This document shows positions 44,856-55,784 of a DNA stretch of 64,000 bases, one piece after another; position 1 is the first letter of the stretch, and each line of letters opens with the position of its first letter. The position numbers were made by a program, and so were the translations under genes. The DNA is from Ursus arctos (Eukaryota > Chordata > Mammalia > Carnivora > Ursidae). The notes beneath the pieces are model-generated. The model did not search any database. It was not told where the DNA came from and saw only the letters and a program-made list of their open reading frames with translations. Location: assembly GCF_023065955.2 (NCBI RefSeq), contig NW_026623008.1:24455001-24519000 (forward strand), given 5' to 3'.

Positions 44856-45317
44856 CTGGTGAGAGACACGTGCAGGAGGAAGAAGGAGGTTCTGTTGGTG
44901 AACTCTGTGCCCCCCTCATCCATTTCTTTCTCTTCCCCGTCTCTGTTCCTTGGTGGAGTCAGCCTTCTTTAGGACTATCCCTGGTCCTTGGGCCTTGGAG
45001 CGCCCCCCCAGCCACACGGCCCCATCTCTGGCCTACGTGCGGAGCTGTGGGGAGGGTCCAATGCGGGAGAGAACTGAACTCTGAACGGAGAGCCTGGACG
45101 TTGGCGTGAAGGATGACAGGGAGTTACTGAAGTAAGGGTTCCAAAGAGGCACATGTTGCTTTTTTTTTTTCCTGGCAAGAGTGATTGATTCCAGCCATGA
45201 TTCTATGTAGCTAAGGATTTACCACCTGGGTCTGGGCGCCCGCGAGCATCTGGGGCAAGGAGGGAGGAGCTGGTCCCAGCGCGGTGGGCTCTGCCTGCTG
45301 CCCCCCGGCCTACTCAC
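44856..45317 (-). other. PHC2: PHC2 intron 3
   Basis: A 462-bp intron; nothing recognised apart from a short T-run at about 45161. Confidence 0.8.
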
Positions 45318-45395
45318 CGAGGATGCCTGCGCCGGAGCCTGTGCAGACACACTGCTGCCCGAAGTGCTCCCTTGTCTGTTGGCCACCAGGCTTGC
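45318..45395 (-). CDS. PHC2: PHC2 coding exon 3 (residues 107-132)
   Basis: A 78-bp exon (26 codons, phase 0/0) encoding ASLVANRQGSTSGSSV and a short Ala/Gln/Ser tail ending QASS. Acceptor TTTCTAG|GCA at 45396, donor TCG|GTGAGTAGG at 45317. It joins INLAASP in exon 4, as in the PHC2 protein I recall (human SSINLAASP). It is part of the low-complexity Ser/Gln-rich N-terminal half with no folded domain. Being a short symmetrical exon, it could be skipped without a frameshift. Confidence 0.92.
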
Positions 45396-46451
45396 CTAGA
45401 AAGAACAATTCCTGTCACGAGGGTCCCAGGTTTCCCCCAGTCATTCCCCAAGCTCTCAGAGGAAGTGCTATAGGACGGTGGTTAGGGGTCCAACGCCTAG
45501 AGTCAAACCCTCGTTCTGCCTCATGTGTGTGGCCTCAAGCACGTGCCTCAGTTTCCTCTTTATAAAGTGGGGATAATAACAGAAGCGACCTTGTAGCATC
45601 GAAGACAGGATTAAACAAGGCAAAGTGCTCAGATCGTTAGCTAGGATTGCTGCCTATCCTCCCGGGTCTCTGTAGTGCCCTGCTCCACCCTGCGCTAGCA
45701 GACTGGGCCCGGGCCCCACGAGAGACTTCTGCACGGGCCGTCTGGCATGCCCAGCCTGCCCCCTTCCCCGTGGCCGGCTTCTCAGCCTTCACGTGTCAGC
45801 TTCCCCGTCAGTCCAGCAGACAGACCGCCCCTGGCCGTCCCACCTGGGAGGACAATGCTGTACTCTTTCAGAGCGCTTATGGCAACTTAGAGATTGAGCT
45901 AGCTTGTTTCCTTGTCTCTTGGGGTATCTGTTCACTTGCTCTCGCCCCACTGTGAGCTCCAAGAAGGCAGCGTCCACAGTAGCCTCAGCGTCTGACATGC
46001 ACCATGGCTCAGTGGGCGCACGAGACTTGTGCTGAATGAAGGAAGGAATGAGCTCCTCTCGGCCACCGGGGACAGACAGGAAGCTAGGTGGGCAACGGCC
46101 TTGTCTTGCGGACACCCCCTCGGCCCCTCTCCATAGTGTGTGGTGTGGTGCCGTGGGGAGGGGTTCTCCCAGCCCTTCCTCCTGGGGCCGGCTGGGCAGG
46201 GAGTCCTACCACGGCCCTCGCGGGGCCCTGTGAACCTGGGCCAGGTGCCGAACCTTGCTCAAACTCTGTCCTCATCCGGCCAAGGACCGTGACCCTCGTG
46301 CTGGCGCACAGGACTTCTGTGAGGGTGCACTCAGAGAAGGCCCTGGGAGGGGGAGGCACGCTCACAGGGCCTGTCCCTCCTGCGCCCCCCGCCCCCTGGG
46401 CCCCACGGCCTCTCTCACCTGCTGCACGGCCGCCCCCACGGCCTCTCTCAC
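45396..46451 (-). other. PHC2: PHC2 intron 2
   Basis: A 1056-bp intron. Contains a MIR at 45465-45660 and begins (transcript sense) with a duplicated copy of the exon-2 end and donor. Confidence 0.8.
45465..45660 (+). repeat. MIR SINE
   Basis: CACGTGCCTCAGTTTCCTCT, AAAGTGGGGATAATAACAGA, GGATTAAACAAGGCAAAGTG. Confidence 0.75.
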
Positions 46452-46467
46452 CTGCTGCACGGCCGCC
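46401..46467 (-). repeat. 33-bp tandem duplication spanning the exon-2 donor
   Basis: Plus-strand 46401-46434 equals 46434-46467 without mismatch. The unit contains the last bases of exon 2 (GCCGTGCAGCAG) and the donor GTGAGAG. Confidence 0.97.
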
Positions 46468-46610
46468 AGGCTCTGGAGCTGGGCGCTGCTGAGGTGCTGC
46501 TGCTGGAGCGCGGCCGTCTGCAGCATGAGGTGCTGCTGCTGGGCCGCGTACATCTGCTGCAGGTACTGCGCCGCCGTGCTGGGCTGCCGGTGCAGCGCCT
46601 GCTGGATCAC
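46452..46610 (-). CDS. PHC2: PHC2 coding exon 2 (Gln-rich, residues 54-106)
   Basis: Encodes VIQQALHRQPSTAAQYLQQM onward, a Gln/Ala/Leu-rich segment rich in QQQH and ending LQSLAAVQQ, as expected for the N-terminal Gln-rich region of PHC2. The acceptor is CCGCAG|GTG at 46611, phase 0; the canonical donor is CAGCAG|GTGAGAG at 46451-46445, phase 0; 53 codons. Odd feature: the exon end and its donor are exactly duplicated 33 bp downstream, so a second identical donor lies at 46418. Use of that donor would add 11 in-frame codons (VREAVGAAVQQ). The canonical choice is preferred because it gives the family sequence directly joined to ASLVANRQ in exon 3. Confidence 0.93.
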
Positions 46611-49328
46611 CTGCGGGCGGCAGGGGAGGCCGCGCTGTCACCCTGCCCGCGGGGGACCCGCCCCTTCTGCCACAAGGCCTTGTCAGCCCCATCTCCCCCT
46701 CACTGCTCGGGGCACACCAGGGCGGGGACCACCGCTGGAACGGGTCACCAAGCCCCAGGGAGGCGGGAAGACGGCGGGCTTTCCCACCGCGTGCTTCTCT
46801 GCCCTCGTCCGTCCTGCACACCTTCGGCTCGTGCGCTCCTCTGCTCCTCCCCAACTCCATCTGCTTCTGTGTCGGCCACCCGCTTAGGGAAAGTCACAGC
46901 AGCACGCCGCCGCTCTGACCGGCTCTGGGCAGCGGGGAAGGCTCAGAGAGATAGCAGAGAGCAGGGAGAAAGCCTCCAGGGATGCTGCGTCCCATGCCAG
47001 GGTTGTGGGCCACTCCCCCTCCCGGCCATTCTCTGTCCCCAGATTCGGGGTACGGGAACGCTGGATGGTGACAGCAGGGGAACAGAAGCCCAGTAAGGCA
47101 GAGAGAAGGAAAGGGGTGGGAGAGAGAGGCAGCTCTGAAGAGGGGCCTATTCCGGCATCAGCAGCAGAGCCAGCAGTGGAAACTTACCCAAGAGCAATAC
47201 CTTCCCGGCTGGGGCTGCTACCTTCTGTCCCCAGGGTCTACCCCCAGCTGCTGGAGAGTCCTATCAGTCCCTTAGAAGAAGGTCCCCTTGGCCTTGGAGA
47301 GCAGGCCAGTACCACAGGGATGATGCATTTCTCTTACACTCTTCCCCCCCCCCCCGTCGGTCCCTCTTTCTGGCCACCGTCACCATCACCTGGCCTTACT
47401 GCCAGGTGGGACTTTCAGCATGGGACTGGCTGGACCACTGTCTCTAGGGAGCAACAAAGGCTGCCCTTGAACCCCCCCCAGCTCTTCACTTGGTGTCCCA
47501 AAGCCTCCCCTCACCCCCAGGAACAAAGAAAAGTGAATGCCTTTCACCCAGCCCTGAGATCTGTCCTCTTCTCCCAAGCCCCACAGACATTTCTCCTCCC
47601 TTCTCCTTGCCTGGTCACCCTCCTGCCATCTCTTGCCGCCTGATGCTCCATGTGGGCCCTGGCCGGGCTTTGGCCCACTTGCTACCCTTAGTTCGGCTGA
47701 ATCCCCGGCCACGGGGCTGCTCCCAACCCTGGGTCCTGCCCCCAACAAGCAAACTTCCAGTCTGGCTCTCTCTGGCTTAGCCTGACTTCCAGGGCTTGAT
47801 GGCTCTAGAGCAAAACCATCCATGGGCTCAGGTTTAGAGTTCTGTGAAAACAGGCTAATATCACAGATTCCTCGTGGGCTCTGGGGTCTCCCGATCCCCC
47901 ACCCCATCCCAGCTCTTCAGATCCCACTCCCCTTCAGTGTTCTCTCTCCTCAGAGGGTCCTGGTTTATATAAGCGCAGTTCTGTCTGTTCCTTGTTCTCT
48001 CCCAGAATTCTTTCCTCTCATTCCCTTTACCTCGGCCTCTCTATTTTCCTTGGACTCCTGAAAGTACCTCCCCGCAGTCCAGACAGGAGTAGCAGAGACA
48101 CCGTGGCCCTCCTCACTAGAGGGCTGGTGTCAGCGCGTGGAAACGGCAGGAGCCCTGAACGACCCTGCTCGGGTGCACAACGAGACCGTGGGGGATTCCA
48201 TCTGCCAGCACGGGAAACCCCAAATCCCTTGTATCTGGAGTTGTGATGAGGGGTGGGAGGACGGCACATCGTAACGTGGGCTGCTAGAAGCTGGGCTCAC
48301 TCATGGTCCGCGGGGCTGGGGAGAGGCTGCGTGTGGGGGTGGTAAGGATGGGTGCACGAAACATGGTTTTTCCTCCATGGGAGGCAGAGGTAACCCGGAC
48401 AGGGAAGACTCAGAGTATCTGCTGGTGTCTTCGGACTCTCTCGCTCTCTGCTGTGACCCCTCCTCCACCCCCTAATCTGGGCCAAGGGCCAACGCAGGAC
48501 GAGGTCACTTGTCTGGTACATCTGGCCACTTGCTGGATTAGCACAGTTCCTTGGGGTGAACACTGCTCAGCAGCAGTCTCTGTCTTATCTGGGGACCTCA
48601 CACAGACACAGGGGTGCGGGGAGAATGAGGTTCAGCTTTTCTTGACTTTACCTGAATGACCTGGACAAGTTACTACCTTCTCTGAGCCTCAGTCTTCTCA
48701 GTTATGGACTTGTACCTGGAACACCCATCTCCAGCTGGCGGAGAAGAAAACCCCGCAGTGACTTTTGTACCGTGTGGGGCACAAAGCGGATGGCGAGACG
48801 TGGGCCCGGCTGTGTGGGGAACTGTGTGTCATCACCTGGAAGGCCTCAGGAACGACACGTAGCAGACCGCTGCTTTAGGGAGATTACTTTAGGGTTCCTT
48901 TCTGGTCCTCTAAGAAACTTGTTTTTTTTACAGGGCAATGGTCCTTCAGATAGTGGGTCTGGGTCATGGCTGAGCAGCTCCCGATTGCTTTTTCTGCTTG
49001 TTATTTTTACTTGTTCCCCAGCCCCCTACCCCCTTCACACTTTCACACACCTGTCCTCCCAAACAGCACTTTGGGATCTGAATCACCAGGTGAGATAGGA
49101 ATTTTCCAGATCTGCGAAGCATTCCCACTCTCCCTGAACTCCCTTGATCGGACCCGTCTAGCATCACTTCTCCTCTCACTGTGCCTAAGTGTATATCCAC
49201 GAACACACTCCCCGATGCCCATTCTAGATTCCACAGCCCGGTTGCTCCACCAGACCACGCCAGCATGTCCTCCCGGCTAGCCCCAACACGATCCAGGAAT
49301 ACGATCGCTAGATCAGCTGGAATCATAC
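46611..49328 (-). other. PHC2: PHC2 intron 1 (between coding exons 1 and 2)
   Basis: A 2.7-kb intron. One MIR (48640-48790); otherwise nothing recognised. Confidence 0.8.
48640..48790 (+). repeat. MIR SINE fragment
   Basis: GACCTGGACAAGTTACTACC, TCTGAGCCTCAGTCTTCTCA. Confidence 0.65.
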
Positions 49329-49487
49329 CTGCACGGTCTGCCGGTCAGGAATGCCACTGTACACAGAAATCTGGGGCCCCGTGGGGCGGCCACTCCCCGC
49401 GCTGCTTCCACTGTTGCAGCCACTGCTGGCGCTGCTGGCGACGCTGGCGCTGCTGGCCGTATGGGGGACTGGCAGCTCGTTCTCCAT
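49329..49487 (-). CDS. PHC2: PHC2 coding exon 1 (start codon, residues 1-53)
   Basis: First coding exon of the long isoform. The ATG at 49487-49485 sits in a strong Kozak context (GCCATGG) and opens MENELPVPH, the PHC2 N-terminus as I recall it. A low-complexity Ser/Ala/Gly stretch follows, then ISVYSGIPDRQTVQ at the exon end. The donor is CAG|GTATGA at 49328-49323, phase 0. Fifty-three codons. Sequence upstream of the ATG in the same exon is 5' UTR. The best acceptor is CTCTTTGCTCCCAG|C, putting the exon's 5' edge at 49541; a weaker alternative is CGCAG|GCC immediately before the ATG at 49490. The start is chosen because it matches the family N-terminus and no coding similarity is seen further upstream. 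Confidence 0.93.
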
Positions 49488-49541
49488 GGCCTGCGCGGTG
49501 GCACAGTCAGGGCGCTCCGAAGGCAGAAGAGCAGGCGGGTG
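49488..49541 (-). other. PHC2: Probable 5' UTR part of the first coding exon
   Basis: A minus-strand pyrimidine-rich tract ending CTCTTTGCTCCCAG places a splice acceptor just right of 49541, making 49541-49488 untranslated leader. This implies at least one further 5' exon upstream (coordinates above 49550 or beyond the window). I could not place that exon. The boundary is inferred from the splice signal only. Confidence 0.5.
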
Positions 49542-49745
49542 CTGGGAGCAAAGAGGCAGAAGTGAAATGTCACACGGATGCTTCCTAGAGAACGCGCATA
49601 CATGCCTCAGCTTTCCATCAGCCCGGGGTGGGACCGCTTCTCCAATGAGGCCTGAGAGTAACCTGCCACCAGAAGGACAAGGCCAGGTGTGGTTCACTAG
49701 GTGAGATCTGAAATCAGATCTGCCTGATTTTAAAGTCTATGACCT

Positions 49746-49937
49746 GGGGGCGCCTGGGTGGCTCAGTTGGTGAAGCGTCTGCCTTTGGCTCAGGTCGTGG
49801 TCCCGGGGTCCTGGGATCGAGCCCCGTGTCAGGCTCCCTGCTCAGTGGGGAGCCAGCTTCTCCCTCTGCTTCTGTTGCCTGGGCCCCCCCGCCCCAAGCT
49901 CTCTCTCAAATAAATAAGAAATCTTAAAAAAAAAAAG
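49746..49937 (+). mobile_element. Can-SINE
   Basis: Head GGGGGCGCCTGGGTGGCTCA, body CCTGGGATCGAGCCCCGTGT, tail AAATAAATAAGAAATCTT plus A-run. Lies 200 bp upstream (transcript sense) of PHC2 exon 1. Confidence 0.93.
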
Positions 49938-50319
49938 TCTGAAGGAGCTAAAACCAGCAAAGGAGGCGGATTTCCTCCAGTGGCCTTCCTGCCAGTGATC
50001 TGAGGGGTCATCTCCCCCCCCCCGCCCCCGTCCAACTCTTCACCTTTGGGGTGGAGAAACTGGGCATCAGAGAACTTATTATTTGTCTGTGTGTATATAG
50101 CCGATTAATGAAAGAGATGGGATTACAAGTCTGGAGAGAACAGAATGAGAGAAAGAGACAAATGAGGCCATAAAATGAGCTGGAGTGTGTATCTGGTTGT
50201 GTCCTTCCAGGCCAGAAGAGCTGCCAGTGTGTTCGGGGGTCTCTGTTTTCTCGATGAGGTAGTTAGTGGGTGTCCTCTGAGCCAGTGCTGAGCAGGGCGC
50301 TGCCTCAAGCAGTGTGGTT

Positions 50320-50510
50320 AAAACTGCAGGTTTGGGAATCGGAAACACTTGGGTTTGAGTCCTGGCTCTGCCACTTACTAGCTGGGAAACCTTGGCAAGT
50401 CCCACTTCTCCAACCTTCTGTCTCAATCTGTCAGATGTGAGAATACATGAATTGGTGGGGGAATCAAGTCAGATAATGATACAAAGTGCTTAGTAGAGCG
50501 TCAGGCAAAT
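50320..50510 (+). repeat. MIR SINE
   Basis: TTGGGTTTGAGTCCTGGCTC, TGCCACTTACTAGCTGGGAA, GATAATGATACAAAGTGCTT. Confidence 0.75.
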
Positions 50511-53500
50511 ACGGAGGGCTCCAGAGCCCTGGCTGTTGTACTTCTTAATGTGGTCCTCAGTCCAGTTCCAATACATCAATCCTCTTCCAAGGGGGAACTG
50601 CCCCAGCCTCCTGGAACCTTCTGTCCCAGTCACGAAAGGGTGGCCGGAATTCCCTCAGGGGCCATCCTAGGATCTGGATTCAGAACTGGAAATCACATGT
50701 CCCCTTGAGACATGTGTTGGGGAGTGAAGGGGCTGGGAGGGAAGGAAGGGTGGTGGGAAAGGCACACCCAGGTCCGAGGTCAAGTTCCCCTCTTTCTTCT
50801 TTCATGCCATTCCTAAAATTCTCATTTCTATATATGAGCTTTTCCTTCTACCTATTCTTTCCTACATCTAGAAACAACACTTGTCATCCCATCATAAACA
50901 CTGAATTCTCTCCTTGCAGATTATGCCAGTTTAAGAAATGAAGAAAATAATGTGATTTTTCATACCGACGAGAGCATTGGTTAGTACCCAAAACTAAAAT
51001 AGCCATTAACGTCCTATTGTCTCCTTCCCAACGCTGCCCAGTGTGGAGGTTGTCAACATGCCCCAGGCTGCCTTCTTCTGACCGTGGGTTTCACTTTGTG
51101 TGGGTAAAGGCTAAAGGACAGGAACGTGTGGGTCCTGGGTCCTTGAGCAGTGATTTTCCTTAATGTTTGAATGTCTGCCTTTACCGCCACAGGGCAAGGC
51201 TCTTGTCATGAGTTCCCTTTGTTCAGAGCTGCACTCAGTGCCGGGCCTCCTTATGGCCATCATTGTGGAAGATTCTTACAATGATAACAATGCAGGAATC
51301 AGTGAAACCACAGAGTCAACACATATTTGCTGGGCTCTGCTCAGTTGAAACCTATCTTATCTGCTAGGGAGGGACAGGTAGGCTGGGTAGGAAGGAGTTA
51401 CAGGCATCATCCCAATCTTGCAGAAACCGACAAAATAGTTGTAGAGACGAGGCTCAGCTGAAATTTCAAGGATCACCACCAACAAATCAGAGTTACGTTC
51501 AAACACAGAATAGCCCATAAAATCCCGAAGCCTTCTTTTAGTTAAATGCCTCACCCTCCCTTTCCCAAAGTGTTGACCAGGATTGGGTTTCAGTTCTTGC
51601 TTGCATTCGGCCCTAGGAAATTTCAATGGAAGTACTTATAAACTTAAAACATAAAATGGGAAAACGGCAGCAATCACAGCAGATTAAGCATAGGAGTAAT
51701 CGACACATCCTGAATGATGGAGCCTCAGCTCTATTTTATTTTCCTCTTGCAGTAGCTCGGGCAGATCTCATGTACACTCCGTCCTTGTTGAGAAATAAAA
51801 CGGCAAAATCCTAAAGAGACCATGGCACTCCTGCATAGAAAAACTGCACAGGCAAGGACAGCAACTGCGCCTCATGCTGGGACGGGACTCTGCGACACGG
51901 GGACAGACACAATGTGTTCCCTGAACTCCCTTACCTGCGTGTCTCCTTCCTTCTGCTGCTAAGCATGCCTTTCCCGTCTCTCTTCATTCTTGCATTCTTG
52001 GCTTCTGCACCCCCACCCCCGCCTTTGCCTTTTCTGCCTCATTAATTTTTGCCCCTAACCCCTGGTGTTCCAGTTCCCCGTTCTTGTTCCTGTCCCCTGT
52101 CCCTATCCTCGGTCCTACCTCTGCTTCCCTGCCCTGGCCCCACCCCCCTCCAAAGGGAGGATCACACTCACCTTGATTGCGCTGTGGCTCTGGTCTCTTC
52201 TCTCTCTCCCTCTGGAACACGTGCATGCATCTCCCCCTCCCCCTCCTCTCTCTCTTAGCCAGATCCCATTGATCCCGAGTGGTTGCTCCAGTTTACTGTA
52301 ATGAGCTCTCTCTCCCCGTTCCTGACCTCTGCTCTCTCGCAACACTGTGTCCTAGCCCTGCTCGCCTGCCCTGCCCATGATGGCCCTCGCTCTGCAGCTG
52401 GCTCACTCTGGGTCTGCCTCCCTTGCCTCCCGTGCTCTAGCTCTCTCTTCTTTCTTGTGCCTGAGGATCTCTCTACCCAGTCCTGATCCAGACTATCCTC
52501 TCGCCTTCATTCAAGTGCATGCTCTAGATAGTGCATGCGCCCTCCCTCGCTCTCCCTTCTTCTCCGTGCCCCCCCCCCCCACCGGGCCAGCACTCCCTGT
52601 TCTAGCTCCAGATTCTGATAGCTACTGCTGTCTCTCAAGTGCTCCCTCTTTGGCTCTCTCTCACTCACTCATACAAAGCAGAGGAGGGAAGGACAGACTG
52701 CCTAGGAGATTAGGGAAGACTTAAAAGGAGAAGTAACATTTGAGCTGCCTGAACCCACGCTTTCTCGCTCTCGCTGCATAGCGCTGCCCTGAGCCACCTT
52801 CCACTCCTTGTCAGTCACTTCTAGAACCTTTCGCAATCACCAAGTTCCTGGTTCCCCCCAGAACTGAACATCTATTGAGCACCTACCACATGCAGGGTGT
52901 TCTTGCTAAGTACTGGGAACAGACGAGGTAGAAGACAATGGGTTCTCATTTTAAGGCTTTCGCTTTCGTGGGCATGTCAGAAATGGTGAAACCTAAAGCC
53001 TTTTGCCCCAGAAAAAAATACACAGAGACACGCAAAAACGTACTTGTAATTGTAGAGGTTAATGAATCCTTTGAAGCCTGTCCATTAACTCTGGCCTAAC
53101 AAGCTCTGCTTCTTAGCTAGGTAGAAATTGGGCCGGAAGTACAAATTTGAAATATTATTCGCTACCATATGCCAAGTTCCAGATGAGTGACTGAGACAAC
53201 ATTTGCCAGTGTTGAGAAAAGCGAGGTGTAAGGAACGTGTGCAAAGTGCTAGATGGACAGTGGAGGAAGCCCGGATTTATGCTGCTGCTGGATAAGCAGT
53301 CACTGCTGTAAGGCGAACAGTGCCCAGCCCCTCCCTCTGGGCATTCTCCAGTGGCTCAATTTTCCTAGGAGAGGCAATGCACTAAAGGAGAAAGGGCATG
53401 GGATTAGAAGGTGGGTAACCCCAGCTTTGGGAATACCTGTCCAGTGTTGCCGTCGTTCGGCCTTGGGCAAGGCAGGCTCTCTCTCTGAGTCTTGGTTCCC

Positions 53501-53607
53501 TAACGTGCAGCATCGGGTAGTAATAATACCTGCTGGGTGGGGGTAGGGGTGGGGGTATGTGCGTGAAGATTCATCTCTGAGCCTCATTCCACTATTCTAA
53601 CTGTATA

Positions 53608-54450
53608 CAGGCAAGCCTCCGGAGACAGTGCGGGTCTGGTTCCAGACCACCACAAGGAAACGAATATCACAATGAAGTGAGGCGGATGAACTTTTTGGTT
53701 TCCCAGTGCACATCAAAGTTACGTGTACCCTATACTGGAGTCTCTTAAGTACGCAACAGCAGGATGTCTAAAAACGTAATGTACACACCTTACTTAAAAA
53801 ATGCTTTATTGCTAAAATTTTTTTGCTGACCATCATCTGAGCTTTCCATGAGTTGTAATCTTTTTGCTGGAGGAGGGTCTTGCCTGGATGCTGATGGCTG
53901 CTGACTGATTAGGATGGGGGTTGCAGAAGGCTGGGGTGGCTGCAGCAATTTCTTAAGATAAGACGACAGTGAGATTTGCTGTATCGACTGGCTCTTCCTT
54001 TCACAAACCATTTCCCTGTAGCGTGCAATGCTGTTTGATAGCACTTTACCCACCGAAGAACTTTCAGAACTGGAGGCAATCCTCTCAAACCCTACTGCCA
54101 CTTTATCAACTCAGTGGACGTCATACCCTCAATCCTTGTTGTCATTTCAACCATCTCCATAGCATCTTCACCTGGCGTAGATTCCATTTCAAGAAACCAC
54201 TTTCTTTGCTCATCCACAAGAAGCAATTCTTCATCTGTTCAAGTTTTATCATGAGATTGCAGCCGTTCAAATATAGTAATGAAAAAGTCTGAAGTCTTGC
54301 AAGAATTACCAAAATGTGACACAGAGACACAAAGTGAGCAAATGCTATTGGAAAAATGGCACCAATAGACCTGCTTGACACAGGGTTGCCACAACCTTGG
54401 ATTTGTAAAAACCACCGTATCTGTGAAGCATAACAAAAGAGGTACGGCCG
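53608..54450 (-). mobile_element. Second Tigger1 copy, internally deleted
   Basis: Ends match the copy at 3679 (CAGGCAAGCCTCCGG at left; complement of CGGCCGTACCTC at right), flanked by TA at 53606-53607 and 54451-54452. It keeps the terminal regions and the C-terminal transposase stretch ([20 protein letters not shown] on the minus strand) but lacks most of the body, 843 bp in total. Same orientation as the first copy. Confidence 0.9.
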
Positions 54451-54663
54451 TATTCCATGGTGTGAGTCTCCTCTCATTGGGTGGCTCTGCTTTCCTTCAC
54501 CAAACATGACATGCTCATGATTTCTTCTGCTCTTTAATTTTGATGAACTCCAGTTTATTTTTTCTTTGGTTGCTGCCATGTCTAAGAAATCATTGCCTAA
54601 CCCAAAGTTAGGGAGATTTACACCTAAATTTTCTTCAAAGTGTTTTATATAGTTCTTACATTT

Positions 54664-54985
54664 TAAGTTTTTAAATTTATTTTATTTATTTTTTTCAAAA
54701 GATTTTATTTGTCAGAGAGAGAGAGAGAGGGAGAGAGAGTGAGCACAAGCAGGGAGAGTGGCAGACAGAGAGAAAAGCAGGCTGAGCAAGGAGCCTGATG
54801 TAGGACTCCATCCCAGGACCCTGGGATCATGATCTGAGCCAAAGGCAGATGCTTAACCAGCTGAGCCACCCAGGTGTCCCTTAAATTTATTTTAGTAATC
54901 TCTACACCCAACATGGGGCTCGAACTCACAACCCCGAGATCAGGAGTCACATGCTCTTCCAACTGAGCCGGCCAGGTGCCCCTGG
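54664..54985 (-). mobile_element. Older Can-SINE, split by the younger one
   Basis: Its head half is at 54895-54985 (complement of GGGGCACCTGGCCGGCTCAG, then GTTGTGAGTTCGAGCCCCAT) and its tail remnant at 54664-54684. The whole compound is bracketed by AGTTCTTACATTT at 54651-54663 and 54986-54998, a perfect 13-bp duplication inside L1 sequence. Its head differs from the main subfamily here. Confidence 0.88.
54685..54880 (-). mobile_element. Younger Can-SINE nested in an older one
   Basis: Minus-strand copy ending GAGCCACCCAGGTGTCCC. It is bracketed by a perfect 14-bp duplication TTAAATTTATTTTA at 54671-54684 and 54881-54894, which is the A-rich tail of the older SINE it entered. Confidence 0.92.
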
Positions 54986-55069
54986 AGTTCTTACATTTAG
55001 GCCTTACATCCATTTTGAGTTAATTTTTGTATATGGTGTGAGGTACGGGGACAACATGATTTCATTTTC

Positions 55070-55690
55070 ATTTTTTAAACTGCAGTAAAAAATACATAAC
55101 ATTTGCCATTCACAATGTTGTGAAACCATTACCACTATCTACTGCCAGAACTTTTTACCACCCCAAACAGAAACTCTATAATCATTTAGCAGGAACTCCT
55201 CATTCTCCTCTTCCCCCTGCTCAGCTCCTGGCAACCTGTAATCCATTTCCTGTCTTGTCTAGATATCTCATGTAAATGGAATCATACAATGTTCGTCCTT
55301 TGTGTCTGGCTTTTTCATTTAGCACAGTGTTTTCAAGGTTCATCCACGTTATAGCATGTGTCTTTTTTGGGCTGAGTTCTATTATATGTATATACCACAT
55401 TTTGTTTATCCATTTGTCTGTTGATGGTTGTTTCTCCCTTTTAGCTATTGTGAATAATGCTGCTATGAACATTGGTGTACAAATATCTGCTTGAGTCCCT
55501 GCTTTCAATTCTTTTGGACATTACCAAGGAGTGGAATTGCTGGATCATATGGTAATTCTATGTTTAGCTTGCTGAGGAACCACCAAACTGTTTTCCCCAA
55601 CTTCAACCTTTTGCACATGGGTGTTCCTGTTGTCCCTGAACCATTTGTTGAATTACTTCTGTTCTCGGGCTGACATAATACTGCCACCAA
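55070..55690 (-). mobile_element. L1 LINE fragment (ORF2 C-terminus and 3' UTR)
   Basis: Minus-strand translation gives typical L1 ORF2 C-terminal words: VWWFLSKLNIELPYDPAIPLL at the right end (broken by a frame change), then MFIAALFTIAKREKQPSTDK and WINKMWYIHIIEL, followed by untranslated tail sequence. Degenerate, 5'-truncated. Confidence 0.88.
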
Positions 55691-55784
55691 GCTTCTCAGT
55701 ATGGCATATCAACCCTCCACGACTGAATGTCTCACCTCGAGCCATTATTCAGTGACATTGGGCAAAGCCCATGTCAGACCATAT

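Larger units (their letters stand above)
1965..49541 (-). other. PHC2: PHC2 gene, long isoform, partial (13 coding exons)
   Basis: Gene-level entry. PHC2 is one of three mammalian Polyhomeotic proteins. It is a core subunit of canonical Polycomb repressive complex 1 in the nucleus, where its SAM domain polymerises to compact and cluster repressed chromatin. Thirteen exons on the minus strand join in a continuous frame with GT/AG borders and matching phases, giving 2410 coding bases (about 803 codons). With the ~51 missing SAM residues the total is about 854-855, close to the 858 I recall for human PHC2. Domain order matches the family: Gln-rich N-terminus, Ser/Thr/Pro-rich middle, HD1 (about 555-583), FCS zinc finger (about 629-664), linker, SAM (from about 789). 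PHC1 and PHC3 are less likely, because the linker and SAM-start wording match PHC2 as I remember it. The last coding exon(s) and 3' UTR lie left of position 1. Residue numbers in the exon entries assume the longer exon-7 donor. Confidence 0.96.
54535..55065 (-). mobile_element. L1 LINE fragment (ORF2 interior), broken by SINEs
   Basis: Minus-strand wording CACCATATACAAAAATTAAC and GGCAATGATTTCTTAGACAT is characteristic of the L1 ORF2 interior. The piece is interrupted at 54664-54985 by the nested Can-SINEs. It abuts, but is out of order with, the ORF2 C-terminal fragment to its right, so two insertions or a rearrangement is implied. Confidence 0.75.

Noticed and set aside
46084..46860. A 258-codon minus-strand frame across exon 2
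   Set aside because: It is a shifted frame of the real exon 2; the family sequence is in the other frame with proper splice sites.
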